This document shows, piece by piece, positions 15,701-24,732 of a DNA stretch of 64,000 nucleotides (position 1 is the stretch's first letter; each line of letters starts with the position of its first letter). A program made the position numbers and the translations under genes. The stretch covers positions 1 through 64,000 of the forward strand of contig NZ_LR735027.1 in NCBI RefSeq assembly GCF_900009265.2, given 5' to 3'. The notes beneath the pieces were generated by a model, which did not search any database, was not told where the DNA came from, and saw only the letters and a program-made list of their open reading frames with translations. Origin of the DNA: Planktothrix paucivesiculata PCC 9631. GTDB taxonomy: Bacteria > Cyanobacteriota > Cyanobacteriia > Cyanobacteriales > Microcoleaceae.

Positions 15701-16059
15701 GAGGCGATATTTATCAAATTGATCTGCCTTTACTATTTCAGGACGCTTGATCTATAATTCCTACATACCTAAAACCCGACACCCTGGGGTGAGGCCTGTC
15801 CTCACCCCCCCTATAATTTAGGTGAAAGAATTTGGTAATTGTGATGATCAATCTATTGCACATTGGCTGAAATCAACTTGTTTGGTGTGAGTCCGTTTTG
15901 AATTTACCATGGGATTTGCTTATGGGTCTGATTAAAAATTTCAATCCATGGGAAATTAATTGATGTTAAACTAGATAGTAGAGTTAATGACCAGTAAATA
16001 ATAAAAAGCCGTCTTAAGACGACGGAGTTTTATACCGAGTTTTTTGGTAAGGACGAACC
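15701..16059 (+). other. Gene-free stretch with a palindromic leader
   Basis: No gene is seen in these 359 bases. Near the 3' end CCGTC (16009-16013) and GACGG (16021-16025) pair around TTAAGAC, containing the palindrome CGTCTTAAGACG, followed by AGTTTTATA. It lies 34 bases before the ATG at 16060 and could be a leader terminator or operator. Confidence 0.4.
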
Positions 16060-16464
16060 ATGTTACCTCAACCGATATCTGACGATCGTGCGCTCAGTCA
16101 GTCTTTGTATCAGGCGTTAATTGAACGTTTTCGTGACGCCTTCCCTCCCTCAAACCAGTCTCAACTTTCTGAATGTAGCTTTGGTTTTGCTCCTAGTCCC
16201 ACCGGAGTCAAAACCTTTTTTATTGTTACCCCTTCTTTGTTCGTGGCAGAAAAATTACTATTGGACATTGATCAAATGCTTGAACGAGTGCAAACCTTAA
16301 TGATTGGAGTCGGACAGGTTGCCGTGTGTATTCAACCTCAAAACAACCCTGTAGAAAGTCCTGCCTCCCCATCGGTTTGTCACTCGTCCTCTACATTTCA
16401 CCCCGAATATATGATGTGTAAACTCTTTCAAGTCAACAGTGCCATCGCCTGTTTAGAAGATTAA
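16060..16464 (+). CDS. Conserved-looking cyanobacterial hypothetical protein
   Basis: The product has 134 residues and is not recognised. The N-terminal half is helical (SLYQALIERFRDAFPPS), then GFAPSPTGVKTFFIVTPSLF and LLLDIDQMLERVQTLMIGVG suggest a small alpha/beta domain. The C-terminal third holds four cysteines (VCIQP, SVCHS, MMCKL, IACLED). No signal peptide is present. AAGGACGAACC precedes the ATG. The stop overlaps the 3' end of the convergent glycosyltransferase gene by 4 bases. Confidence 0.6.
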   Translation: MLPQPISDDRALSQSLYQALIERFRDAFPPSNQSQLSECSFGFAPSPTGVKTFFIVTPSLFVAEKLLLDIDQMLERVQTLMIGVGQVAVCIQPQNNPVESPASPSVCHSSSTFHPEYMMCKLFQVNSAIACLED

Positions 16465-17513
16465 CTGGTTTTTCGGTTGTTACCATTACCGTTAGATTCA
16501 ATCACTTCACGAACTCGATAGATCGGTCGATCTTGAGATTCGTGATAGGTTCGCATTGAAAGTTCAGCCAAAAGACCAAAACAAAAGAGTTGAATTCCGG
16601 TCAGCGTCATTAACACCGTAAAGGTGAGTAAAGGACGATCAGCAATTCCTTCGCCCAAGACCAGGCGAATAAAGCTTAAATAACCACCCAGAATAATTCC
16701 AAAACCAAAAGCCAACATCCCCAACAGACCAAAAACGTGCATGGGACGGGTGAGGAATTTTTTGATAAAAGAAATAGTTAATAGATCCATCACCACCCGG
16801 AAGGTGCGATCTATACCATACTTACTGTGACCGAAACGACGAGCATGATGGTTAACGGGAATTTCCGTAATTCTGGCTCCTTCAATAAACGCTAAAGCGG
16901 GTAAAAATCGGTGTAATTCTCCATAAAGTTTCATATCGGCGATTAACTCAGCCCGGTAAGCCTTGAGAGAACAACCGTAGTCATGCAGTTGTACCCCAGT
17001 CATTTTACTAATTAGCCAATTTGCAATCCGGGAGGGAAGCAAACGGCTAATTTTGGCATCCTGCCGATTTTTCCGCCAACCACTCACAACATCAAAACCC
17101 TTGCCCAACTCCGTCAACAGCATACCGATATCCTGGGGATCATTTTGTAAATCACCATCAATGGTAATCACCACCTGACCCTGGGAATACTTAAATCCGG
17201 CCGCCATGGCTGCGGTCTGCCCATAATTGCGTCGGAGAACAATCGCTTTCAGATTAGGATTAATTTGGGCTTGCTGTTTTAGGAGTTCTGTCGATCCATC
17301 GCTTGACCCATCATCAATACAGATCAATTCATAACTTAAGCCTAAAGCAGCCATATTAGTATCAATGGCTTCGATCAATCGGGGTAAACTTTCGACTTCG
17401 TTATAAACGGGTACAACGATTGAAACAGATAAGGAGTGAGAACCAAAAATCAAATCTCCATACTGTTTTTGAGGTTCGGGAGTTTTTAAAATCGGTGATT
17501 GTGAAATATCCAT
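16461..17513 (-). CDS. Family 2 glycosyltransferase with C-terminal membrane helices (GtrB/DPM1-like)
   Basis: The product has 350 residues. The GT2 fold begins SVSIVVPVYNEVESLPRLIE, with nucleotide/metal motifs ICIDDGSSDGS, TIDGDLQNDP and the VSGWRKNRQD loop (residues about 28-240). Two transmembrane helices follow (about 263-283 and 300-322). This arrangement is that of polyprenyl-phosphate glycosyltransferases, which make lipid-linked sugar donors at the cytoplasmic membrane face. The neighbouring gene encodes a GT39-type multi-spanning transferase that could use such a lipid-linked sugar, so the two may form one glycosylation route (inference). The sugar cannot be deduced. Confidence 0.87.
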   Translation of the reverse strand: MDISQSPILKTPEPQKQYGDLIFGSHSLSVSIVVPVYNEVESLPRLIEAIDTNMAALGLSYELICIDDGSSDGSTELLKQQAQINPNLKAIVLRRNYGQTAAMAAGFKYSQGQVVITIDGDLQNDPQDIGMLLTELGKGFDVVSGWRKNRQDAKISRLLPSRIANWLISKMTGVQLHDYGCSLKAYRAELIADMKLYGELHRFLPALAFIEGARITEIPVNHHARRFGHSKYGIDRTFRVVMDLLTISFIKKFLTRPMHVFGLLGMLAFGFGIILGGYLSFIRLVLGEGIADRPLLTFTVLMTLTGIQLFCFGLLAELSMRTYHESQDRPIYRVREVIESNGNGNNRKTS

Positions 17514-17728
17514 ATTAATCCTTCAAAAAGGGAATAGTTGTATTAGAAAATCAGCAGAAAAGATGAATTCAAGTAGATTTAAAAAGCGGGTAAAGTATCC
17601 TGTAGTTAGTCCGTAGCTCATCGGTGACTATAAAATAACACTACCTAACTGATTCCATCAAGTGTTTTCTGAACATTTATCTCCTAAAATCAATCTCTAA
17701 TCGGGGGAAAATATCGAATCAGGTAGTT

Positions 17729-19357
17729 TTACTTGGGGTTAGGGGATGGTGTGGGAGCCGCAGCAGGAGTCACCCGAAAAATCTGAATGGGTTTAAATTC
17801 CAGGCTGGTAAAGATTTTTTTCTGTTCAACTTTAAAGTTTTCTCCAGCTAGGGTACTAAATACTCGATTTATACCGTCGGTTTCGTCACAGAATAACCAA
17901 CAAACAAACCAAAGATTAGAATTCACAGGCAAAGAACCCCCTAACTGTTGTTTAATATAGACAGGGGTTAATTTATCCTCAGAACCCGGATGGTTGAGGA
18001 AATAAACTTGGTTAGGTTCTGGGTAATAACGGGGCAGTGAAAGTTCAAAAAAGTTGGGAATTGAGTGCATCACCACCCGATCCCCCGGCTGTTTATTTTG
18101 ATAAATATATTGGGCTGCTCCTTGCCAATCATTGCGATAGAGTCTGCTATAGTAATCGACCAGACCCCCAGTTACAGCCAGAGCATAAGCGATAGCAATA
18201 ATAATAGCTAGGGGCTTTTTCCAATGCCAAATCACCACAAAACCCGCCGCCACTAAAATCAGAAAATAGGGTGCAATTAACAGAAGATAACGGGGAAACC
18301 AAATCGAGTTTTTATAATAAGAAACAAACAACATTAAACTCGCCGGAACCAATGCCCAAGTTGCTAACCAGACTAACCGTTCTGAGGGACGCTTGCTAAA
18401 GAGATTTAATAATGAAACAACCAATAAAGTAATCAGAACCGCAGTAAAACCAGCATAAAATAAAAGCGGTAGGGTTTTAACTGTGAATAATTGACTTAAT
18501 AGTGTGGCATCAGTTAACTCACTTTTATCAAGGAAAATTTGATTGGATTCCAGCAGATTTCTGATCGGCCAATATACCGTAAATTGGGTTAACATCCCTA
18601 GGATTTGAGTGATTCCTGGCCTCGAGTATTCTTCTACTTGTTTCTTCATAAACTCATCGGATACACCCCCAATCGTCAGAGTCCAGAAAATGGGAAGAAA
18701 AAATAAACCAATGACCAATAAACCTAGACCAAAAGCTAGTAAATATTGACGTTGTTTGCGAAATTTCCATCCGAATAATACCGTATCTGCCACTAAAATT
18801 AGGATATTATTAGGATTGGTTAAAATTAAGAGAGTTCGGGCAATTGTCCACCCCGTTAAATTTTTATAACTCGGTTGTTCTAGGGTGTAACTGAGGGCAA
18901 ATGTTCCCGCCACACTCAAAAACGAAATCAGCGTATACATCCGAATTTCTTGGGCATGATTAATAAATAAAGGGGATACACTCGCCATAAAAGCAGCAAT
19001 TAACCCCGTAGATTTACCAACAATTCGATATCCCAACCCATAGGTAAAATAAATCGTTCCTAAACTAAAAACAATTGAAAGTCCCCGCAACCAAGCATCA
19101 CTATTACCCAACTGCATCCAGAACTTCAAGAGTATGTAGTAAAACGGACGCAGATAGGGGAGACTAAACTCGAACTTTTGAGCGTCCCGAATACTCAGCA
19201 TTTCATCAATCCAGACACTTTCGGTACTGAGTTGATACAACCGTAGTCCCAGTGCTAGTAACAGAATCAATAGAATCGGGATTTGTTCAAGAAAAATCTC
19301 CCGAGTATTTTTACGGTTGGAAGCCAATATTAAATTCGGATCAATCTGGGATTCCAC
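17729..19357 (-). CDS. GT39/ArnT-like multi-spanning membrane glycosyltransferase
   Basis: The product has 542 residues with about ten to twelve hydrophobic helices. After a cytosolic N-terminus and helix ILLILLLALGLRLYQL comes the loop STESVWIDEMLSIRDAQ, with the acidic residues typical of PMT_2/GT-C enzymes. FYYILLKFWMQLGNSDAWLR and RYLLLIAPYFL then match the same family. GT-C enzymes of this type transfer a sugar from a polyprenyl phosphate to protein or lipid outside the cytoplasmic membrane. The C-terminal part (residues about 415-542) is a soluble periplasmic domain with a Pro/Thr-rich tail. It lies 215 bases upstream of the GT2 gene on the same strand, so they are probably co-expressed. 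Confidence 0.83.
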   Translation of the reverse strand: MESQIDPNLILASNRKNTREIFLEQIPILLILLLALGLRLYQLSTESVWIDEMLSIRDAQKFEFSLPYLRPFYYILLKFWMQLGNSDAWLRGLSIVFSLGTIYFTYGLGYRIVGKSTGLIAAFMASVSPLFINHAQEIRMYTLISFLSVAGTFALSYTLEQPSYKNLTGWTIARTLLILTNPNNILILVADTVLFGWKFRKQRQYLLAFGLGLLVIGLFFLPIFWTLTIGGVSDEFMKKQVEEYSRPGITQILGMLTQFTVYWPIRNLLESNQIFLDKSELTDATLLSQLFTVKTLPLLFYAGFTAVLITLLVVSLLNLFSKRPSERLVWLATWALVPASLMLFVSYYKNSIWFPRYLLLIAPYFLILVAAGFVVIWHWKKPLAIIIAIAYALAVTGGLVDYYSRLYRNDWQGAAQYIYQNKQPGDRVVMHSIPNFFELSLPRYYPEPNQVYFLNHPGSEDKLTPVYIKQQLGGSLPVNSNLWFVCWLFCDETDGINRVFSTLAGENFKVEQKKIFTSLEFKPIQIFRVTPAAAPTPSPNPK

Positions 19358-19765
19358 TGAGCGTTTCTCCTAATATGATAAAAATTTATTCATAGTTTGA
19401 CATAAAACAACGAACCCGAATCATCCTCTAAATTTTTCCCACACTATAGCAGGGAACAGGCAATCTTGCCATGGGGCTTTCTTTCATCAATTTGAGTGCT
19501 TTAAATAAACCCTAGTTTTGTGAAGTTAGGGGAGATTCATCTTTAAAAAAGTAGAGATTTTGTAAAGATGAACAGTAAAGTCTGAATCCTTACTTTACCG
19601 TTCCTTTATTAAAAGCCGTTCAAATATTAATCTTTGGTAAAACCGGACACTCGGTCAAGGAGACTGTATATAAAAGTGTTAGATTCGACTCAGGGAATTT
19701 ACTGAGAATAAGTTCATCACTGGGCTGCATTCTACAGGATGTATGTATAAATTTAGGAGGTTAAA
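19358..19765. other. Divergent intergenic region with two adjacent inverted repeats
   Basis: No gene is seen in these 408 bases between the membrane glycosyltransferase and the giant modular protein. TTCATCTTTA (19536-19545) pairs with TAAAGATGAA (19563-19572), and directly after it GTAAAGT (19575-19581) pairs with ACTTTAC (19592-19598). They may be a terminator/operator pair or a 5' leader structure. The ribosome binding site AGGAGG of the downstream gene is at 19755-19760. Confidence 0.5.
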
Positions 19766-22700
19766 ATGTCAAATATCCGTGTAGAAGCTGAAAGTTTAGT
19801 CTTGGGTTTGAATTCAACGGGCTATGTGGTTGAAAATGGAACCTTTGCTTCCGGTGGTCAACTGATCCGCCTGCCTAATGATGGTACAGTTGGAACTATC
19901 ACTCATAACTTTGACTTAGCATCTGGAACCTATGATATTGTCGTCAGTTATTATGACGAGAATGATGGTTTATCTCCCTATAGTCTAAAACAAAAATCTT
20001 CTAATCAAGACTGGGTAAATCTTGATAGTTGGGTTGCTAATAAAAATTTAGGCGACACCCGCGCCTCCGCCAAAAACTTCGTTATAATTCAAAAGTCTAA
20101 TGTTAATCTAACAACGGGCGATCAAGTGCAAGTTCAGGGTCAACTCCACACCGGAGAAGTTGCACGGATTGATTATATTGAATATATCCCTATTTCGATT
20201 CTTCCCTCTCCAGTAGAAGATACCACCGCCCCCACCGCCACAGCCACGGCCAACGATAGTACCCTAACTTCAGGAAGTAATAATAGTTATACCTTCACCG
20301 TCACCTATAGTGATGATAAAGGGGTAAAAGTTTCCAGTCTTGATAGTCAAGATATTCGAGTCACCGGGCCGAATGGATTTAATCAACTGGCCAGCTTTGT
20401 GAGTGTCGATACCAATAGCGATGGTACACCCCGGACGGCGACCTATAGTATTAACGCCCCCGGAGGCAGTTGGGATAGTAACGAAGCCGGAAACTATAGT
20501 GTTGCGGTTGAAGCCAGCCAAGTTAGGGATACCAGTGATAACACCGTTGTTAGTAGTGAATTAGATACATTCGGTATTACCGTTGAATCTCCCCCCGTCG
20601 ATACCACCGCCCCCACCGCCACCGCCACGGCCAACGATAGTACCCGAACATTAGGAACTAATAATAGTTACACCTTCACCGTCACCTATAGTGATGATAA
20701 AGGAGTCAAGGTTTCCAGTCTTGATAGTCAAGATATTCGAGTCACCGGGCCGAATGGATTTAATCAACTAGCCAGCTTTGTGAGTGTCGATACCAATAGC
20801 GATGGTACACCCCGGACGGCGACCTATAGTATTAACGCCCCCGGAGACAGTTGGGAGAGTAACGAAGCCGGAAACTATAGTGTTGTCGTTGAAGCCAGCC
20901 AAGTTAGGGATACCAGTGATAACACCGTTGTTAGTAGTGAATTAGATACATTCGGTATTACCGTTGAATCTCCCCCCGTCGATACCACCGCCCCCACCGC
21001 CACCGCCACGGCCAACGATAGTACCCGAACATTAGGAACTAATAATAGTTACACCTTCACCGTCACCTATAGTGATGATAAAGGAGTCAAGGTTTCCAGT
21101 CTTGATAGTCAAGATATTCGAGTCACCGGGCCGAATGGATTTAATCAACTAGCCAGCTTTGTGAGTGTCGATACCAATAGCGATGGTACACCCCGGACGG
21201 TGACCTATAGTATTAACGCCCCCGGAGGTAGTTGGGATAGTAACGAAGCCGGAAACTATAGTGTTGCCGTTGAAGCCAGCCAAGTTAAAGACACCAGTGA
21301 TAATACCGTTGTTAGCAGTACCTTAGATACATTCGGTATTACCGTTGAATCTCCCCCCGTCGATACCACCGCCCCTACCGCCACAGCCACGGCCAACGAT
21401 AGTACCCGAACATTAGGAAGTAATAATAGTTACACCTTCACCGTCACCTATAGTGATGATAAAGGAGTAAAGGTTTCCAGTCTTGATAGTCAAGATATTC
21501 GAGTCACCGGGCCGAATGGATTTAATCAACTAGCCAGCTTTGTGAGTGTCGATACCAATAGCGATGGTACACCCCGAACGGCTACCTATAGTATTAACGC
21601 CCCCGGAGACAGTTGGGAGAGTAACGAAGCCGGAAACTATAGTGTTGTCGTTGAAGCCAGCCAAGTTAGTGATACCAGTGATAACAGCGTTGTTAGTAGT
21701 GAATTAGATACATTCGGTATTACCGTTGAATCTCCCCCCCTCGATACCACCGCCCCCGCCGAAAAAGTGAGAATTCAAGCCGAAGACATGAACCGAGCCG
21801 GGGGATACGATATCGAGTTAGGAGACTTTGCATCGGGCCTGAAATATATTGGTCTACGCTCAGGAAACACAGGCACAGCCACCACAACATTTGGCAAAGG
21901 CTCCGGTTTATATGATGTAGTCGTCGGATATTTTGACGAAACTGACGGCAAATCTCCTCTCTCAATTTCTGTTGGGGGAAATAAAATTAGTGAGTGGGTC
22001 GCTAATCAATCCCTAGTCGGTGGTCGCGCCGCGGCAACAAACTTTTCCCTAAAAACAATTCCTGGAGTTCAAGTTAATTTTGGGGATGAAATTCAACTGG
22101 CGGGAATCTTAGAAGCAGGAGAAAACGCCCGGTTTGACTATGTAGAATTTATTCCCGTCACTCCTATCACCCCTCCACCGCCTCCCCCCGTCGATACCAC
22201 CGCCCCTACCGCCACAGCCACGGCCAACGATAGTACCCGAACATTAGGAAGTAATAATAGTTACACCTTCACCGTCACCTATAGTGATGATAAAGGAGTC
22301 AAGGTTTCCAGTCTTGATAGTCAAGATATTCGAGTCACCGGGCCGAATGGATTTAATCAACTAGCCAGCTTTGTGAGTGTCGATACCAATAGCGATGGTA
22401 CACCCCGGACGGCGACCTATAGTATTAACGCCCCCGGAGGTAGTTGGGATAGTAACGAAGCCGGAAACTATAGTGTTGCGGTCGCAGCCAGCCAAGTTAA
22501 AGACACCAGTGATAACAGCGTTGTTAGTAGTACCTTAGATACATTCCAAGTTGACGTCCAGACTCCCACCTCAACCCCGATAGACATTGTGACTATCGAA
22601 GGTGAAGCCATGACCTTAGCAGGGGGGTATCGGATTGAGTCGGCAAGCTTTGCTTCTGGAGGTAAATTCATTGGTCTGAGTTCGACCCTAGGAGCAACAG

Positions 22701-24592
22701 GAACCGCCACAACCGAAGACTTTTCCGGTGTTTCGGGCGCTTACGATATTGTGGTGAGGTACTTTGATGAAAGCGATGGTCAATCTCAGATTTCTTTAGG
22801 AGTTGAAGGATCGACCGTTGAGACTTGGACAGCTAACCAGAGTTTGGGAGGGAGTAGTGCTTCTGCTCAAAATCTGACAGAAATCGTCTTCAAAAACCTT
22901 CAAGTTAACCAAAATGACAAAATTGAAATCAAGGGAGCGATTAATGGCGGCGAAAATGCCAGAATTGACCGAATTGAGTTTGTCCCGGCGGGAGATAATA
23001 CTGCTCCTACTCCCAGTTTGACTGCTAATAGTCTTACCGTCACCTCTGGTGATACTGAGGCTTACACCTTCACCGTTCAATATAGTGACAATCTGGCGGT
23101 AGATGCTTCTACGATTGATAGTCAGGATGTGCGCGTCACTGGGCCAAATGCGTTTAATCAACTAGCAACCCTAGTTAGTAACAATCTGAATAGTGATGGT
23201 AAGGTTGCCACCGCCACCTATAAAATTAATGCTCCCGGAAGCAGTTGGAACCTTAACGAAGCCGGAACTTATACAGTTGCAATGCAAAGCAATCAAGTTC
23301 TCGATCGCATCAACAATCCGGTTGCCAGTGGAACCCTAGGCACGTTCAGCGTATCAGTTAATAGTAGTGGTAACACCGCCGACTATAGCCAAGCGTCCAA
23401 AGGGGTGAATATCAACTTAGAACAGGGAATCGGTTATATTCCCGACTCCAGCCAAACCCTGAAAATTATGCCCCTGGGAGACTCCATTACCGCAGGGAAA
23501 GAAAATAGCAGTCAACTTGAAGCGGAATGGAATGGATATCGGCTTGGTTTATGGAATCGCTTTCAATCCTTGGGTGTTCCGATTGATTTCGTGGGTAGCC
23601 AGTCCAACGGAACCACAAACCTACCCGACAAAAACAATCAAGGTCATTCAGGATGGACGATTAACAATATTAAAGATGGCAAATCTGATGTTCCAGGGAG
23701 TGGGGTAAATAATTGGATTCCGGCTTCTGATCCTGATGTTGTGCTGTTGATGATTGGTACAAATGATGCAGGCGGAAATGTTTCGACGATGGGCAGTCGA
23801 TTGAGTAGTTTAATTGATGCAATTATCACTAAACCTAACTTTGATAACGGAGATTTGTTGGTTAGTACAATTGCACCGATCCATCCTAAGAGTTCTTACT
23901 ACGCTTCCCGATTCGAGAACGTCAAAAAATATAATGCTCTGATTCCTGGAATTGTTGACAGTAAACCGGCTTCAGAAAACGTCAAATTCGTCAATATGTG
24001 GCAAGGATCAAACCCAATCCTAGAAACCGATATGACCGCCCCTCCTGCGGATAATGGTTTGCATCCTACGGCCACTGGTTACGATAAAATGGCTAACTAT
24101 TGGTTTGACTCTATTCTCGACGCCACTGGACAAAAACAGGTTCTCGAGGATAAAACCGTGGTTAAAGGTTCGGCCTATAATGATGTGATTATCGGGAATA
24201 CTTCTAATAATACCCTTCAAGGAGGCGATGGCAACGATAAACTGACAGGTAGCGGTGGTGCTGATAAATTTGTTTATAATAACCGCAACCAAGGCCAAGA
24301 CACCCTAACAGATTTTAGTCCCAGTCAAGGGGATGTGTTTAATATTTCCGCCGCCGGGTTTGGTGCGGGATTAGTAGCAGGAACAGCGTTAAGCACAACT
24401 GCATCCAGTAAGGGTGTTTTTATCAGTGGTACAAACTTAAATTATTTAGGGGACATGGCTACGTTCTTCTATAACACCTCTACGGGTTTACTGGGATTTG
24501 ACCCTGATGGTAACAAGTCTCAATCCCTAATCCAATTAGCCCAACTCACGAATAAACCTACCCTGACCAGGAATCAGTTTGTGATTGTTTAA
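19766..24592 (+). CDS. Giant secreted modular protein: CBM-like and Ig-like repeats, SGNH hydrolase, RTX C-terminus
   Basis: The product has 1608 residues and no N-terminal signal peptide. Three carbohydrate-binding-like (CBM6/35-type) modules start near residues 4 (IRVEAESLVLG), 670 (VRIQAEDMNRAGGYDIELGD) and 947 (VTIEGEAMTLAGGYRIE). Between and after them are six Ig/cadherin-like repeats of about 127 residues beginning DTTAPTATATANDST. Residues about 1230-1460 form an SGNH/GDSL esterase: nucleophile Ser in MPLGDSITAG, block LLMIGTNDAGGN, and Asp/His in DNGLHPTATGY. The C-terminus (about 1468-1608) has RTX calcium-binding nonapeptides (GGDGNDKLTGSGGADKF), which predict type I secretion through an ABC exporter. 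It is thus an extracellular enzyme that binds and de-acylates polysaccharide. AGGAGG before the ATG supports the start; a terminator follows. Confidence 0.85.
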   Translation: MSNIRVEAESLVLGLNSTGYVVENGTFASGGQLIRLPNDGTVGTITHNFDLASGTYDIVVSYYDENDGLSPYSLKQKSSNQDWVNLDSWVANKNLGDTRASAKNFVIIQKSNVNLTTGDQVQVQGQLHTGEVARIDYIEYIPISILPSPVEDTTAPTATATANDSTLTSGSNNSYTFTVTYSDDKGVKVSSLDSQDIRVTGPNGFNQLASFVSVDTNSDGTPRTATYSINAPGGSWDSNEAGNYSVAVEASQVRDTSDNTVVSSELDTFGITVESPPVDTTAPTATATANDSTRTLGTNNSYTFTVTYSDDKGVKVSSLDSQDIRVTGPNGFNQLASFVSVDTNSDGTPRTATYSINAPGDSWESNEAGNYSVVVEASQVRDTSDNTVVSSELDTFGITVESPPVDTTAPTATATANDSTRTLGTNNSYTFTVTYSDDKGVKVSSLDSQDIRVTGPNGFNQLASFVSVDTNSDGTPRTVTYSINAPGGSWDSNEAGNYSVAVEASQVKDTSDNTVVSSTLDTFGITVESPPVDTTAPTATATANDSTRTLGSNNSYTFTVTYSDDKGVKVSSLDSQDIRVTGPNGFNQLASFVSVDTNSDGTPRTATYSINAPGDSWESNEAGNYSVVVEASQVSDTSDNSVVSSELDTFGITVESPPLDTTAPAEKVRIQAEDMNRAGGYDIELGDFASGLKYIGLRSGNTGTATTTFGKGSGLYDVVVGYFDETDGKSPLSISVGGNKISEWVANQSLVGGRAAATNFSLKTIPGVQVNFGDEIQLAGILEAGENARFDYVEFIPVTPITPPPPPPVDTTAPTATATANDSTRTLGSNNSYTFTVTYSDDKGVKVSSLDSQDIRVTGPNGFNQLASFVSVDTNSDGTPRTATYSINAPGGSWDSNEAGNYSVAVAASQVKDTSDNSVVSSTLDTFQVDVQTPTSTPIDIVTIEGEAMTLAGGYRIESASFASGGKFIGLSSTLGATGTATTEDFSGVSGAYDIVVRYFDESDGQSQISLGVEGSTVETWTANQSLGGSSASAQNLTEIVFKNLQVNQNDKIEIKGAINGGENARIDRIEFVPAGDNTAPTPSLTANSLTVTSGDTEAYTFTVQYSDNLAVDASTIDSQDVRVTGPNAFNQLATLVSNNLNSDGKVATATYKINAPGSSWNLNEAGTYTVAMQSNQVLDRINNPVASGTLGTFSVSVNSSGNTADYSQASKGVNINLEQGIGYIPDSSQTLKIMPLGDSITAGKENSSQLEAEWNGYRLGLWNRFQSLGVPIDFVGSQSNGTTNLPDKNNQGHSGWTINNIKDGKSDVPGSGVNNWIPASDPDVVLLMIGTNDAGGNVSTMGSRLSSLIDAIITKPNFDNGDLLVSTIAPIHPKSSYYASRFENVKKYNALIPGIVDSKPASENVKFVNMWQGSNPILETDMTAPPADNGLHPTATGYDKMANYWFDSILDATGQKQVLEDKTVVKGSAYNDVIIGNTSNNTLQGGDGNDKLTGSGGADKFVYNNRNQGQDTLTDFSPSQGDVFNISAAGFGAGLVAGTALSTTASSKGVFISGTNLNYLGDMATFFYNTSTGLLGFDPDGNKSQSLIQLAQLTNKPTLTRNQFVIV
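20219..21742 (+). repeat. Four tandem 381-bp near-identical intragenic repeats
   Basis: Units begin GATACCACCGCCCC at 20219, 20600, 20981 and 21362; the fifth start at 21743 leads into a CBM-like module. A further separated unit begins at 22193. Within units, long stretches are identical at the DNA level including third codon positions. This implies recent duplication or ongoing gene conversion rather than mere protein-level selection. Confidence 0.92.
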
Positions 24593-24613
24593 TTAGATTA
24601 GACGGTTTTATTC

Positions 24614-24648
24614 TGGGGGTTTGAAGATGAAACCCCTACAGTTTTTTT
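24614..24648 (+). terminator. Terminator of the giant modular gene
   Basis: TGGGGGTTT pairs with AAACCCCTA around GAAGATG and is followed by CAGTTTTTTT (ending at 24648). Confidence 0.8.
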
Positions 24649-24732
24649 CACAGAAGATTTAGGATTGCTATATACTGATTATATTTTCACGGAAACGGGC
24701 AGGTTGCTGTTTTTCACAATCCTAAATCTTCA

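Noticed and set aside
15406-15702. A 98-codon plus-strand frame overlapping rpmF
   Set aside because: The overlapping frame from 15435 is unmistakably ribosomal protein L32; the longer frame is low-complexity and runs through the terminator.
20270-23161. Several long minus-strand open frames inside the giant modular gene
   Set aside because: They repeat with the 381-bp units and reflect repeat composition; no ribosome sites or family motifs.
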